The notes under the pieces were generated by a model. That model had not been told where the DNA came from. It saw nothing but the letters and a program-made list of their open reading frames with translations, and made no database searches. From contig CAKZUE010000046.1 of NCBI GenBank assembly GCA_937920635.1, positions 1 to 64,000 of the forward strand: DNA of 64,000 nucleotides, written 5' to 3'. A program made the position numbers and the translations under genes. This DNA is from an uncultured Bryobacteraceae bacterium. Lineage in GTDB: Bacteria; Acidobacteriota; Terriglobia; Bryobacterales; Bryobacteraceae. Shown one piece after another: positions 7,809-15,360 of this stretch. Within the stretch, counting starts at the first letter, position 1. Each line of letters begins with the position of its first letter.

Positions 7809-9170
7809 TCAGCGGAGCTGGAACTTTTTCATCTTGTAACGGAGGGTGTCGCGGGTGATCTGGAGGAGCCTGGCAGCCTGGGTCTGATTGCCGCCGGTTT
7901 TTTCGAGCGCAGCCAGGATGAGGCGGCGCTCGTTCTCTTCCAGGCCGAGCCCGGAATCGGGCAGAGGAGGCAGCGCGGTCTGGGAGGGCTGCGGCGCCGG
8001 AGGCGTGTCGATGCGGCTGATGCTCTTCGGCAGGCTTTGCGGGGTGATGTAGCTGGAGTCCTCGAGGATCATGGCCCGCTCGATGGCGTTGCGCAGCTCG
8101 CGCACATTTCCGGGCCAGTCGTGCGCCAGCAGCAGCCGCATGGCATCCGGGGAAATGCCGTCCATCTGCCGTTTGAATTTCTTGTTGTAGTGCTGGACGA
8201 AGAAATTGGCCAGGGCGGCGATGTCTTCAGGGCGCTCGCGCAGCGGGGGAATGGTGATGTGAATCACGTTGAGGCGGAAATAGAGGTCCTGCCGGAAAGC
8301 CCCTTCCTTGACCGCCTCGCGAAGGTTCTTGTTGGTGGCGGCGACGACGCGCAGGTCGAGATTGATGTCGCGCAGCCCGCCGAGGCGGCGGAAGCTCTGC
8401 TCCTCGAGGACGCGAAGGAGCTTGGCCTGCAAGGTGAGGGGGATTTCGCCGATTTCGTCGAGGAAAAGGGTGCCTTTGTCGGCCAGCTCGAAGATGCCGC
8501 GCTTCTGGGCGCGGGCGTCGGTGAAGGCGCCCTTTTCGTAACCGAACAATTCGCTTTCGAGCAGCGTTTCGGGAATCGCGGCGCAATTGATGGCGATGAA
8601 CGGCTCGGCGGCGCGCAGGCTCTGATGATGGAGAGTCTTGGCGATCAGATCCTTGCCGACGCCGTTTTCGCCCTCCAGAAGAATGGTGGAGGCCTCGCTG
8701 ATGGCCACGCGGCGGACGAAGTGGAGCACCTCGCGCATGGCCGGACTCTCGGCGATGATCTCGCGCTTCTGCGATTCGATCTCGGCGCCGACGTCCTTGA
8801 TGGCCGCGAGGAACCCTTCCAGCGAGCCGTTGCCGGAGCGGAAGGGCGTGGTCTTCAGCACCACCAGCCGCTCGAATCCGTTGGCGGTATGGAGGCGGAC
8901 GGCGCCGTTGCCGCCGTTGATCTGCACCAGTCCCGGGTGCAAGCCGCAGCCGGGCTCGCACTCCTGGCAATGGAACATCTGACGGCAGTCGCGGCCGACG
9001 AGCTCGTCGGCGGTCATGCCCAGCAACTGCTCGGCGGCGGCATTGACGCCCCGGATGACGTGGTCGCGGTCGTAGAGGATGAGGGCTTCTGAAACGGTAT
9101 CGAAGATCTGCGCGAGGAGATCGGGAGTCTGCCAGGCCGCGTTGAGCTTTGCCATTTCGCCCTTCGTCAT
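7809..9170 (-). CDS. sigma-54-dependent transcriptional activator with PAS domain
   Basis: A 453-residue bacterial enhancer-binding protein. An N-terminal PAS sensor (about 15-130) contains Cys62, Cys68, Cys71 and Cys75 in a C-x5-C-x2-C-x3-C cluster. The AAA+ domain follows with Walker A GENGVGKD (167-174), the sigma-54 contact loop as GAFTDA rather than GAFTGA (214-219) and Walker B LFLDEI (235-240). A Fis-type helix-turn-helix ends the protein (TQAARLLQITRDTLRYK). The gene diverges from a cytochrome operon with a sigma-54 promoter, which makes that operon its likely target. A TACAAT -10 at 9174-9179 would place transcription near 9167, so ATG 9155 is an alternative start. Confidence 0.92.
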   Translation of the reverse strand: MTKGEMAKLNAAWQTPDLLAQIFDTVSEALILYDRDHVIRGVNAAAEQLLGMTADELVGRDCRQMFHCQECEPGCGLHPGLVQINGGNGAVRLHTANGFERLVVLKTTPFRSGNGSLEGFLAAIKDVGAEIESQKREIIAESPAMREVLHFVRRVAISEASTILLEGENGVGKDLIAKTLHHQSLRAAEPFIAINCAAIPETLLESELFGYEKGAFTDARAQKRGIFELADKGTLFLDEIGEIPLTLQAKLLRVLEEQSFRRLGGLRDINLDLRVVAATNKNLREAVKEGAFRQDLYFRLNVIHITIPPLRERPEDIAALANFFVQHYNKKFKRQMDGISPDAMRLLLAHDWPGNVRELRNAIERAMILEDSSYITPQSLPKSISRIDTPPAPQPSQTALPPLPDSGLGLEENERRLILAALEKTGGNQTQAARLLQITRDTLRYKMKKFQLR

Positions 9171-9218
9171 CTAATTGTAGACCTTCGGGGAGAGTTTCGG
9201 CAGCGCCGGTGGGGCGGA

Positions 9219-9236
9219 CTGGGTCAATTGCCCCAG
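9219..9236. promoter_or_regulatory. palindrome, candidate enhancer site for the sigma-54 activator
   Basis: CTGGGTCAATTGCCCCAG is an 18-bp palindrome with one mismatched pair. It lies about 105 bp upstream of the -24 element, a usual distance for an activator-binding site, and about 50 bp from the activator gene start, so it could also serve autoregulation. Confidence 0.45.
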
Positions 9237-9341
9237 AGAAGGGGGGCATGGGAAGCCGAAGCGGGCCGGGGGAGGGGCACAGCGCGGCTACAACGCCTTG
9301 GAAATGGCGGAATTTCGTGGATATAGGGGCCGGGGTCAGGT

Positions 9342-9357
9342 TGGACTCTCGATTGCA
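9342..9357 (+). promoter_or_regulatory. candidate sigma-54 (-24/-12) promoter
   Basis: TGGACTCTCGATTGCA, preceded by T, matches the sigma-54 consensus YTGGCACGNNNNTTGCW at YTGG and TTGCW. The GG and GC dinucleotides are at the required 12-bp offset. The CACG part is not kept. Transcription would start near 9369, leading into the cytochrome operon. The adjacent divergent gene encodes a sigma-54 activator. Confidence 0.55.
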
Positions 9358-9503
9358 AGGGTGTGCAGCGAATGCGCGGTTTCCGGGATCCTCTGTTCCG
9401 GAGCCGGGCGTTTGGAGATAGAGTGCGCGGGAAGCGCCAGCAAAACAGCCCCGGCCCAGGCGGAAACGCGGAAGCCGGGCTGGCGCACCCTGGGATCACG
9501 GCA

Positions 9504-9866
9504 ATGGGAACGATCCAGATCAGCCTCAGCGACGGAACGCGGGCCGAGGCGCTGTGTTCGCTTCTGGAGCGGAGCACGCAGACGCCCGTGTTGCGCGCGG
9601 AGAGGCCGGATCTGGAATCGGCGTGCGTGGCTGTGCTGGACGAAGAGACATTCCAACGGCTGCCTCGGCCGATCGAGTACGCCGACCGGATTGTGTTGAT
9701 CACCCGCCATGACGCCATGCACCTGAAAGAAGCCTGGGAGGCCGGGGTTCACTCGGTGCTGTCGGAGCAGGATCCGCTCAATACGGTGGTGCTGGCGGTT
9801 CTGGCCACCTGTCTTCGTTCCGGAACCCGGAAGCCGAAGCCGGCGGCCGGTCCTCCCGGACCGTAA
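9504..9866 (+). CDS. truncated receiver-like protein, first gene of the cytochrome operon
   Basis: A 120-residue protein that looks like the core of a response-regulator receiver domain without an output domain. VAVLD (about residues 44-48) could be the phosphoacceptor strand, and IVLITRHD, the Ala-Gly turn EAGVHSVL and the last helix resemble beta4-alpha5 of NarL-type receivers. The usual N-terminal acidic pair and beta5 Lys are not clear, so phosphorylation is doubtful. The start at 9504 (MGTIQIS) is preferred over the ORF start at 9363, because the extra N-terminus has no domain-like sequence. A CGGTCC/GGACCG hairpin overlaps the stop codon. Confidence 0.6.
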   Translation: MGTIQISLSDGTRAEALCSLLERSTQTPVLRAERPDLESACVAVLDEETFQRLPRPIEYADRIVLITRHDAMHLKEAWEAGVHSVLSEQDPLNTVVLAVLATCLRSGTRKPKPAAGPPGP

Positions 9867-9911
9867 CACGGCGGGGCGCCACCGCGCCCAGAACATTGGA
9901 GGTATGGAAGC

Positions 9912-10196
9912 ATGTCGAACCTGACACCGTATGCGATTGCGTGGGGCCTGCTGGCCCTGATTGTGATCTTCCTTGCCTTCTGGCGGCGGCATGTGGCATC
10001 GCAGGAAGACGATACGCTGCACGTCACGGGGCCGGATACGGTGATTTCGCAGCAGATGACCGTGGCGCGAAAACTGGAGCTGATCGACAGGTGGGGCAAA
10101 GCCCTCACGGTGGTTCTGGCCATCACCGGCCTGATTCTGGCCGTGCTGTACGGCATGTACATTTGGGAGGCGACATCCCGCGCCGGCCTGGCGTGA
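9912..10196 (+). CDS. small two-helix membrane protein of the cytochrome operon
   Basis: A 94-residue protein with two hydrophobic helices (about residues 8-24 and 64-84) and a hydrophilic middle. A GGAGGT site precedes the ATG. No domain is recognised. Its place between the receiver-like protein and the nine-heme cytochrome suggests an accessory subunit or assembly factor of the membrane cytochrome complex, but that rests on context only. Confidence 0.7.
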   Translation: MSNLTPYAIAWGLLALIVIFLAFWRRHVASQEDDTLHVTGPDTVISQQMTVARKLELIDRWGKALTVVLAITGLILAVLYGMYIWEATSRAGLA

Positions 10197-10206
10197 ACGG
10201 CGTTTG

Positions 10207-10229
10207 CGGCGGGCGCCAGGCGCCCGCCG
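10207..10229. repeat. perfect 11-bp inverted repeat between operon genes
   Basis: CGGCGGGCGCC, a single A, then its exact reverse complement. It lies between the small membrane protein and the nine-heme cytochrome and would form a very stable RNA hairpin. There is no T-tract, so it may act as an attenuator, processing site or mRNA stabiliser rather than a simple terminator. Confidence 0.6.
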
Positions 10230-10326
10230 AGGCCGGCAGGCTGACGTGGGACAAAGTATGAAACGAGGCCGAAGCGCGTCTGTTGAGGGGCGGGCGCGCG
10301 GCGGCGCGAAACAGGATGGACTCTGC

Positions 10327-11988
10327 ATGAGGCTGGGACTCTGGGCGGCACTATTGATTTTGTCTGTGTCCGCCGGCGCACAGACGGGCAGGAAGCCCGT
10401 GCGGCCGGCGACGGTTCCCAACAGCGTCTGCGCGGACTGCCATGATCAGGAGGCGAAGCTGAAAGAGTCAGCGCACGCTTCCGTAGCGTGCTCCAGTTGC
10501 CATCTGAAGCACGAGGAGTATCCGCATCCGGAGAACACGCCGAAGCCGCAGTGCGCCACCTGCCACGCCGGCACGGTGCGCGACTACGAACAGAGCGAGC
10601 ACGCGGCGCAGATGCGGAAGGGCAACGGCAGCGCGCCGGAATGCTCCACCTGCCACGGCGACGTGCATGAATCCAAACGCGCCCTCACGCTCGAGTTCCA
10701 TCGCAGCGTGCCGGACACCTGCGGCATGTGCCACGCCAACGAGGCAGAACAATTCCAGAAGAGCGTGCATGGCAAGGCGGTCGCCGCCGGGGTGCGGGAC
10801 GCGCCGGTGTGCTCGGACTGCCACGGCGGCCACCGCGTGTTGAAGGCCAAGGATCCCAACTCCACCGTGTTCCCCAACAGCGTCCCCGACACCTGCGGCC
10901 ACTGCCACGGCGACCTGCGGCTGGCGCGGCGCTTCGGTCTGCCGCCGGACCGCCTCAACACGTTCCAGCAGAGCTTCCACGGACTGGCGCTGAAATCGGG
11001 CAATCAGAGCGTGGCCGACTGCGCCTCCTGCCACGGCTATCATGACATCCTGCCTTCCTCCGATCCGGCGTCGCGGACCCATGTCAAGAACCTGTCGGCG
11101 ACCTGCGGCGCCTGCCATCCCGGCGCGGGGAGCCGCTTCGCCCTGGGACCGATCCATGAGGTGCAGGGCGCGAAGGCGCCGGCGCCGGTGCGGTGGGCCG
11201 AGTGGTTTTATGCCATGCTCATCCCCGGCACCATCGGATTCATGCTGATGCACCACGCCGGAGACTTCATCCGCAAGCTCGCCAGCATGCGGTTCCGGGG
11301 CAGGCACGTTCCGATGCAGTTGCTGCGCCGCATCGAGCCGCACCACGAGCGCATGTACCGGATGGAACGCATCCAGCACGCGCTGCTCGCCGTCAGCTTC
11401 ATCGTGCTGGTTTACACCGGCTTCGCGCTGCATTATCCCGACGCCTGGTGGTCTTCCTGGTTCCTCCGCTGGGAGAGCCAGGTGCCGCTGCGCGGCACCG
11501 TGCACCGCATTGCCGGCGTGGTGCTGATCGGCACTTCCATCCTGCACGTCGTCACGCTGGTGGTGAACCGCCAGTTGCGCGAGCACTGGAAGGAGATGCT
11601 GCCGCGCGCGCGCGACGCGCGCGAGCTGGTGGAAGGCACGCTATGGCGGCTGGGCTTGCGGCGCGAACGCCCGCACCGCTCGCCGCACAGCTACATTGAA
11701 AAGATGGAATACTGGGCGGTGGTGTGGGGCACGGCCATCATGGCGCTGACCGGGCTGCTGCTGTGGTTCCACAACTGGAGCCTGAGCGTCATGCCCAAGG
11801 TCGTGCTCGACGTCAGCCGGGTCATCCACTTCTATGAAGCCGTGCTGGCGACGCTTTCCATCCTGGTGTGGCACTTCTACATGGTGATTTTTGATCCGGC
11901 GGTCTATCCTCTCGATACGGCGTTTCTGAAGGGCTACAGCCCGCGGGCGGAATATGTCGACGCCGATGAGGCGGCGCTGGGTGACTGA
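10327..11988 (+). CDS. nine-heme cytochrome c fused to a cytochrome b membrane domain (CbcL-like)
   Basis: A 553-residue protein. A signal peptide (to about residue 20) is followed by a periplasmic domain (35-264) with nine CxxCH heme c motifs (CADCH, CSSCH, CATCH, CSTCH, CGMCH, CSDCH, CGHCH, CASCH, CGACH). The C-terminal part (about 290-530) has five membrane helices with paired His residues (RIQHALL, HRIAG, LHVV, VIHFYE, VWHFY), as in the diheme b subunit of formate dehydrogenase or hydrogenase. This matches the layout of Geobacter CbcL, an inner-membrane quinol oxidase in metal reduction. The start at 10327 gives a normal signal peptide; ATG 10258 is the alternative. Likely paired with the next gene. 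Confidence 0.85.
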   Translation: MRLGLWAALLILSVSAGAQTGRKPVRPATVPNSVCADCHDQEAKLKESAHASVACSSCHLKHEEYPHPENTPKPQCATCHAGTVRDYEQSEHAAQMRKGNGSAPECSTCHGDVHESKRALTLEFHRSVPDTCGMCHANEAEQFQKSVHGKAVAAGVRDAPVCSDCHGGHRVLKAKDPNSTVFPNSVPDTCGHCHGDLRLARRFGLPPDRLNTFQQSFHGLALKSGNQSVADCASCHGYHDILPSSDPASRTHVKNLSATCGACHPGAGSRFALGPIHEVQGAKAPAPVRWAEWFYAMLIPGTIGFMLMHHAGDFIRKLASMRFRGRHVPMQLLRRIEPHHERMYRMERIQHALLAVSFIVLVYTGFALHYPDAWWSSWFLRWESQVPLRGTVHRIAGVVLIGTSILHVVTLVVNRQLREHWKEMLPRARDARELVEGTLWRLGLRRERPHRSPHSYIEKMEYWAVVWGTAIMALTGLLLWFHNWSLSVMPKVVLDVSRVIHFYEAVLATLSILVWHFYMVIFDPAVYPLDTAFLKGYSPRAEYVDADEAALGD

Positions 11989-12012
11989 TTGCAAGATTCT
12001 CTGGGAGCGATT

Positions 12013-13431
12013 ATGAAGAGATTCCGAGATTGGCTGAGTCCCATTGTCTATCTCTCCAGCAACTGGATCAGCCTGATAGGCGTGGTGCTGGTGACCACTG
12101 GCGGCGTTCTCTGGGTGATGCTGCTGCCGGCCACGTTCCGCACGCATTCGCAGGACCCCTACGCGGGCATTCTGCAATTCCTCTTTCTGCCGGCGATCTT
12201 TTTCTCCGGGCTGGCATTGATCCCGGTCGGCATCTGGCATGTGAAGCGGAAGGGCAAACTGCCGGAGGTTTTCCCGCCGCTTGAATTGTCCAATCCCCGT
12301 TTCCGGAAGCTGCTGGCCTTCGTGGGGGCCGCCACGGCGGCCAATCTGGTGATCGGATCCAGCCTGCTCTACGGCGCGGTGCACTACATGGAAACGGTGA
12401 GCTTCTGCGGGCAGACGTGCCATACGGTGATGAAGCCGGAGTTCACCGCCTACCAGCACTCGCCTCACTCCCGGGTGGCGTGCGTCGAGTGCCACATCGG
12501 CCCTGGGGCCAACTGGTTTGTGAAGAGCAAGATCTCCGGCTCCTGGCAGGTGGTCTCCGTCGCGTTCAATCTCTATCCGAGGCCGATCCCCACGCCGATT
12601 GAAAACCTCCGTCCGGCCCGGGAAACCTGCGAGGTTTGCCACTGGCCGCAAAAGTTCGGCGGGGACCGGCTGCGCGTCATCAACCACTACGGCGAGGACG
12701 AAAAGGTCACGCGCACGCAGACCGTGCTGCTGATGCACATCGGCGGCGGCAACGGCTACCAGGGCATCCACGGGGCGCACATGGGCCCGGGCGTGGAGAT
12801 CCGCTACGCGCACGCGGACAAGGAGAGGCAGAAAATTCCCTGGGTGGAATACACGGGCGGAGACGGCAAGCGCTACGTCTACACGGCCGAGGGCCACTCG
12901 GGCGACGGCCCGGGATCGCTCCCGGTCCGCATGATGGACTGCATCGACTGCCACAACCGCCCGTCGCACAGCTACGAGATGCCCGGCAAGGCTGTCGACC
13001 GGGCCCTCGACGAGGGGCTCATCGACCGCACCCTGCCGTTCGCCAAGAAGGCGGCGCTCGACGTGATCCAGCAGGAATATGCGGCCACGGCCGAAAGCGA
13101 GCGGGAAATTCCGAAGCGTTTTGCCGCATTTTATGAGAAGAACTACCCGGAGATTTTTGCCTCCAGGCGGCAGGATGTCGAGCGCAGCGCACGCGGCGCT
13201 CTGTCGATATACAGCCGCAATGTTTTCCCGGAAATGCGGGTGAAATGGGGTACCTATTTCAACAATATCGGGCACGTTGATTTCGATGGCTGCTTCCGCT
13301 GCCACGACTGGCGCGAATCGAAACCCGCCGGCCGCTCCATCACCCAGGACTGCGACACCTGCCACAAGACGCTGGCGCAGGAAGAGGAGAACCCGAAGGT
13401 TTTGGCCGACCTGGGCCTCTCAGGCAAATAA
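12013..13431 (+). CDS. NapC/NirT-type membrane multiheme cytochrome c (ImcH-like)
   Basis: A 472-residue protein anchored by three N-terminal helices (about residues 14-40, 55-80, 95-120) with a large periplasmic multiheme part. Heme sites are one CX3CH (CGQTCH at 132, followed by a Met) and five CxxCH (CVECH, CEVCH, CIDCH, CFRCH, CDTCH). Blocks such as CHIGPGANWFVKSK and PRPIPTPIENLRPA are, as I recall, shared with Geobacter ImcH and its relatives. The expected role is to oxidise menaquinol and pass electrons to periplasmic cytochromes. The start at 12013 has GGGAG upstream and lies 24 bp after the preceding stop. Confidence 0.82.
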   Translation: MKRFRDWLSPIVYLSSNWISLIGVVLVTTGGVLWVMLLPATFRTHSQDPYAGILQFLFLPAIFFSGLALIPVGIWHVKRKGKLPEVFPPLELSNPRFRKLLAFVGAATAANLVIGSSLLYGAVHYMETVSFCGQTCHTVMKPEFTAYQHSPHSRVACVECHIGPGANWFVKSKISGSWQVVSVAFNLYPRPIPTPIENLRPARETCEVCHWPQKFGGDRLRVINHYGEDEKVTRTQTVLLMHIGGGNGYQGIHGAHMGPGVEIRYAHADKERQKIPWVEYTGGDGKRYVYTAEGHSGDGPGSLPVRMMDCIDCHNRPSHSYEMPGKAVDRALDEGLIDRTLPFAKKAALDVIQQEYAATAESEREIPKRFAAFYEKNYPEIFASRRQDVERSARGALSIYSRNVFPEMRVKWGTYFNNIGHVDFDGCFRCHDWRESKPAGRSITQDCDTCHKTLAQEEENPKVLADLGLSGK

Positions 13432-13491
13432 CCGGGCGCGGGCGCTTGACACGCCTCCCCGGGTGCGGAAAAAGAGAAGGAGGGAGGCCCT

Positions 13492-14358
13492 ATGCCGCTC
13501 AGCCACATTCTGGCGCCCGTGGATTTTTCCGAGAAGAGCGAGTGCGCGGCGCGCTACGCCGGGGCGCTGCAGAAACGCTTCGGAAGCCGGATCACGCTGC
13601 TGCACGTGCTGCCGCCGCCGCACTACGAGTTCGGCGCCATGGAGGTGGGGGGCAGCGTGCTGGAAGAGCTGTTCCGCAGCCGCGCCGAGCAGGCGCGCAA
13701 GGACCTGGATGCCTTCCTCGCTGAGGAACTTCCCCCAGGCAGCGCCGACAGGCTGATTCTGGAGGGCGACCCGGCGGCGAAGATCGTCAGGACGGCGCAC
13801 GATCTGGGGGTGAGCCTCATCGTGATGCCCACGCACGGGTATGGAACCTTCCGGCGCTTCATCCTGGGATCGGTGACGGCCAAGGTCCTCCATGACGCCG
13901 ATTGTCCGGTCTGGACCGGCGTGCACATGGAAGCGGCTCGAGTGGAGGACGTCCGCCTGGGGAAAGTGGCCGTGGGCGTGGATCTGCGGTCGCAGTCGGA
14001 GCGCACGCTGATGTGGGCGCGGCGGTTCGCGCAGGAAGTGGGCGCTGAGGTGGCCCTGCTGCACGTTATGCCCTGCCTGGAAGGGCCCGGTGGCGAACCT
14101 GTCGACCCCGAGTGGCAGGAGCGGATGGAAGCTGCAGCGCGGGAGGAGATCCACGGGTTGATGAAGCGCCTGGGCTGGGAGGCGCCGGTTCTGGCCGGCA
14201 GCGGCGACATACCGGAAGCGGTATGCCGCCTGGCGAAGGAGTGGGAAGCGGATCTGCTGGTGATCGGGCGCGGTTCGGCGTCCGGCGTGCTCGGCCGGCT
14301 GCGGGCCAACGCCTATTCGATCATCCGGCAGTCGGATTGTCCGGTGGTCAGCGTCTGA
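13492..14358 (+). CDS. tandem universal stress protein (UspA) domains
   Basis: A 288-residue protein of two UspA domains. The first (about 1-145) keeps the ATP-binding motif as PTHGYGTFRRFILGSV; the second (about 155-288) has a weaker GRGSASG version, so only one site may bind nucleotide. A strong ribosome site (AAGGAGGGAGG) precedes the ATG. A TTGACA lies upstream at 13455 without a convincing -10. Usp proteins often accompany respiratory or low-oxygen regulons; its position after the cytochromes fits that. Confidence 0.88.
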   Translation: MPLSHILAPVDFSEKSECAARYAGALQKRFGSRITLLHVLPPPHYEFGAMEVGGSVLEELFRSRAEQARKDLDAFLAEELPPGSADRLILEGDPAAKIVRTAHDLGVSLIVMPTHGYGTFRRFILGSVTAKVLHDADCPVWTGVHMEAARVEDVRLGKVAVGVDLRSQSERTLMWARRFAQEVGAEVALLHVMPCLEGPGGEPVDPEWQERMEAAAREEIHGLMKRLGWEAPVLAGSGDIPEAVCRLAKEWEADLLVIGRGSASGVLGRLRANAYSIIRQSDCPVVSV

Positions 14359-14406
14359 GCGGGAACGTGCGCTCAATCCCAGCCGGCTTCTGCCGATGAG
14401 TCAGCA

Positions 14407-15360
14407 GTGGAACAGGCGGAGTGCAGGGCTGCGGCTGATCCTCGCGCGGCGCAGGGGCCGGTGTCCCGGCCTGCCGATTTGGCGTGGGAGACCTGGCGCG
14501 AGGCGCTGGAGCGCCACCGCCGGTGGCTGGATGGCGAGGCCGGCGGCGAAATGTGCCAGTTGCGGCATGTGAAAATCGAGGGGCTCCGCGCGCCGCATGC
14601 ACGCCTGGCGAGGGGCGCCTTTTTCAAGGTGGAGCTGCCGGCAGCGGATCTGCACGCCGCCATGCTCGACGGCAGCCAGTGGGAGGCATGCGACCTGTCG
14701 CTGGTGAACCTCTCTAGCGCCGCGCTGGACGGCGCCACGCTGGAAGAAGTCCTGCTCCATGACGCCTGCCTGGCATCGGCCAGCCTTTGTGCGGCAGTCC
14801 TTGGCGCCTGCCCTATGGAGAAGGCGCGGGCGCCGGCAAGCCGGTGGATGGAAGCGCGGCTCGGGCGGGTGGATTTTTCGGGCGCGCTGCTGCCGGATGC
14901 CTCCTTTCACAAGGCGTCATTGCTGGAGTGCCTGTTTTCGGAAACGGAATTGGCACGCTCGCTGTTTTATGGCGCCACGCTCCGCTTCTGCCGCTTCATC
15001 CGCTGCCGCGGGGAGGATCTGCGGTTCAACGGCGCGCTGTTGCAGCACTGCCACTTCGAGAAATGCAGATTGGAGCGGGCGAGGTTTCCAGGCGCGGATC
15101 TGGGCGGTTCGTGTTTCCACGACTGCCTGCTGGCGGGTTGCGATTTCCGCGGCGCCCGGCTGCGGGGCACCCAGTTCACCGGCGCCCGGCTGCAAGGGGC
15201 GCGCTTCGACGACGCATCATGCGCCGGGGCGGATTTCCGCGGCGCGAACCTCCAGGGAGCGCAGGGGATCACCCTGCATCAGTTGCTCCGGGCGCGCACG
15301 GATTCCACCACCATCCTGCCCTGGGGAACGCCCGGCCCGGCGATGCGGGGCAGCCGCTGA
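14407..15360 (+). CDS. Cys-rich pentapeptide-repeat protein
   Basis: A 317-residue protein mostly built of A(D/N)LxX-type repeats (for example LRGTQFTGARLQGARF), which fold as a right-handed quadrilateral beta-helix. The repeats run from about residue 55 to 290. An unusual number of Cys and His residues fill the outward positions (RFCRFIRC, HCHFEKC, CFHDCLLAGC). There is no signal peptide. The start is GTG at 14407. Function unknown; it follows the UspA gene by 48 bp and may be the last gene of the respiratory operon. Confidence 0.75.
   Translation: MEQAECRAAADPRAAQGPVSRPADLAWETWREALERHRRWLDGEAGGEMCQLRHVKIEGLRAPHARLARGAFFKVELPAADLHAAMLDGSQWEACDLSLVNLSSAALDGATLEEVLLHDACLASASLCAAVLGACPMEKARAPASRWMEARLGRVDFSGALLPDASFHKASLLECLFSETELARSLFYGATLRFCRFIRCRGEDLRFNGALLQHCHFEKCRLERARFPGADLGGSCFHDCLLAGCDFRGARLRGTQFTGARLQGARFDDASCAGADFRGANLQGAQGITLHQLLRARTDSTTILPWGTPGPAMRGSR

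Larger units (their letters stand above)
9171..9503. other. 333-bp divergent regulatory region
   Basis: No gene is visible here. The region holds a TACAAT hexamer for the leftward activator gene, an 18-bp palindrome at 9219-9236 and a sigma-54 promoter at 9342-9357, followed by a leader of about 135 nt. The ORFs shown by the track here (9149, 9224, 9298) have no recognisable protein content. Confidence 0.6.

Noticed and set aside
5801-7858. 685-residue plus-strand ORF over the Idh/SDR pair
   Set aside because: Its frame is antisense to the Idh gene and off-frame to the SDR gene; both real genes explain the region.
13447-13491. Sigma-70 promoter for the UspA gene from TTGACA
   Set aside because: The hexamer 17 bp downstream is AAAAAG, which is not a credible -10.
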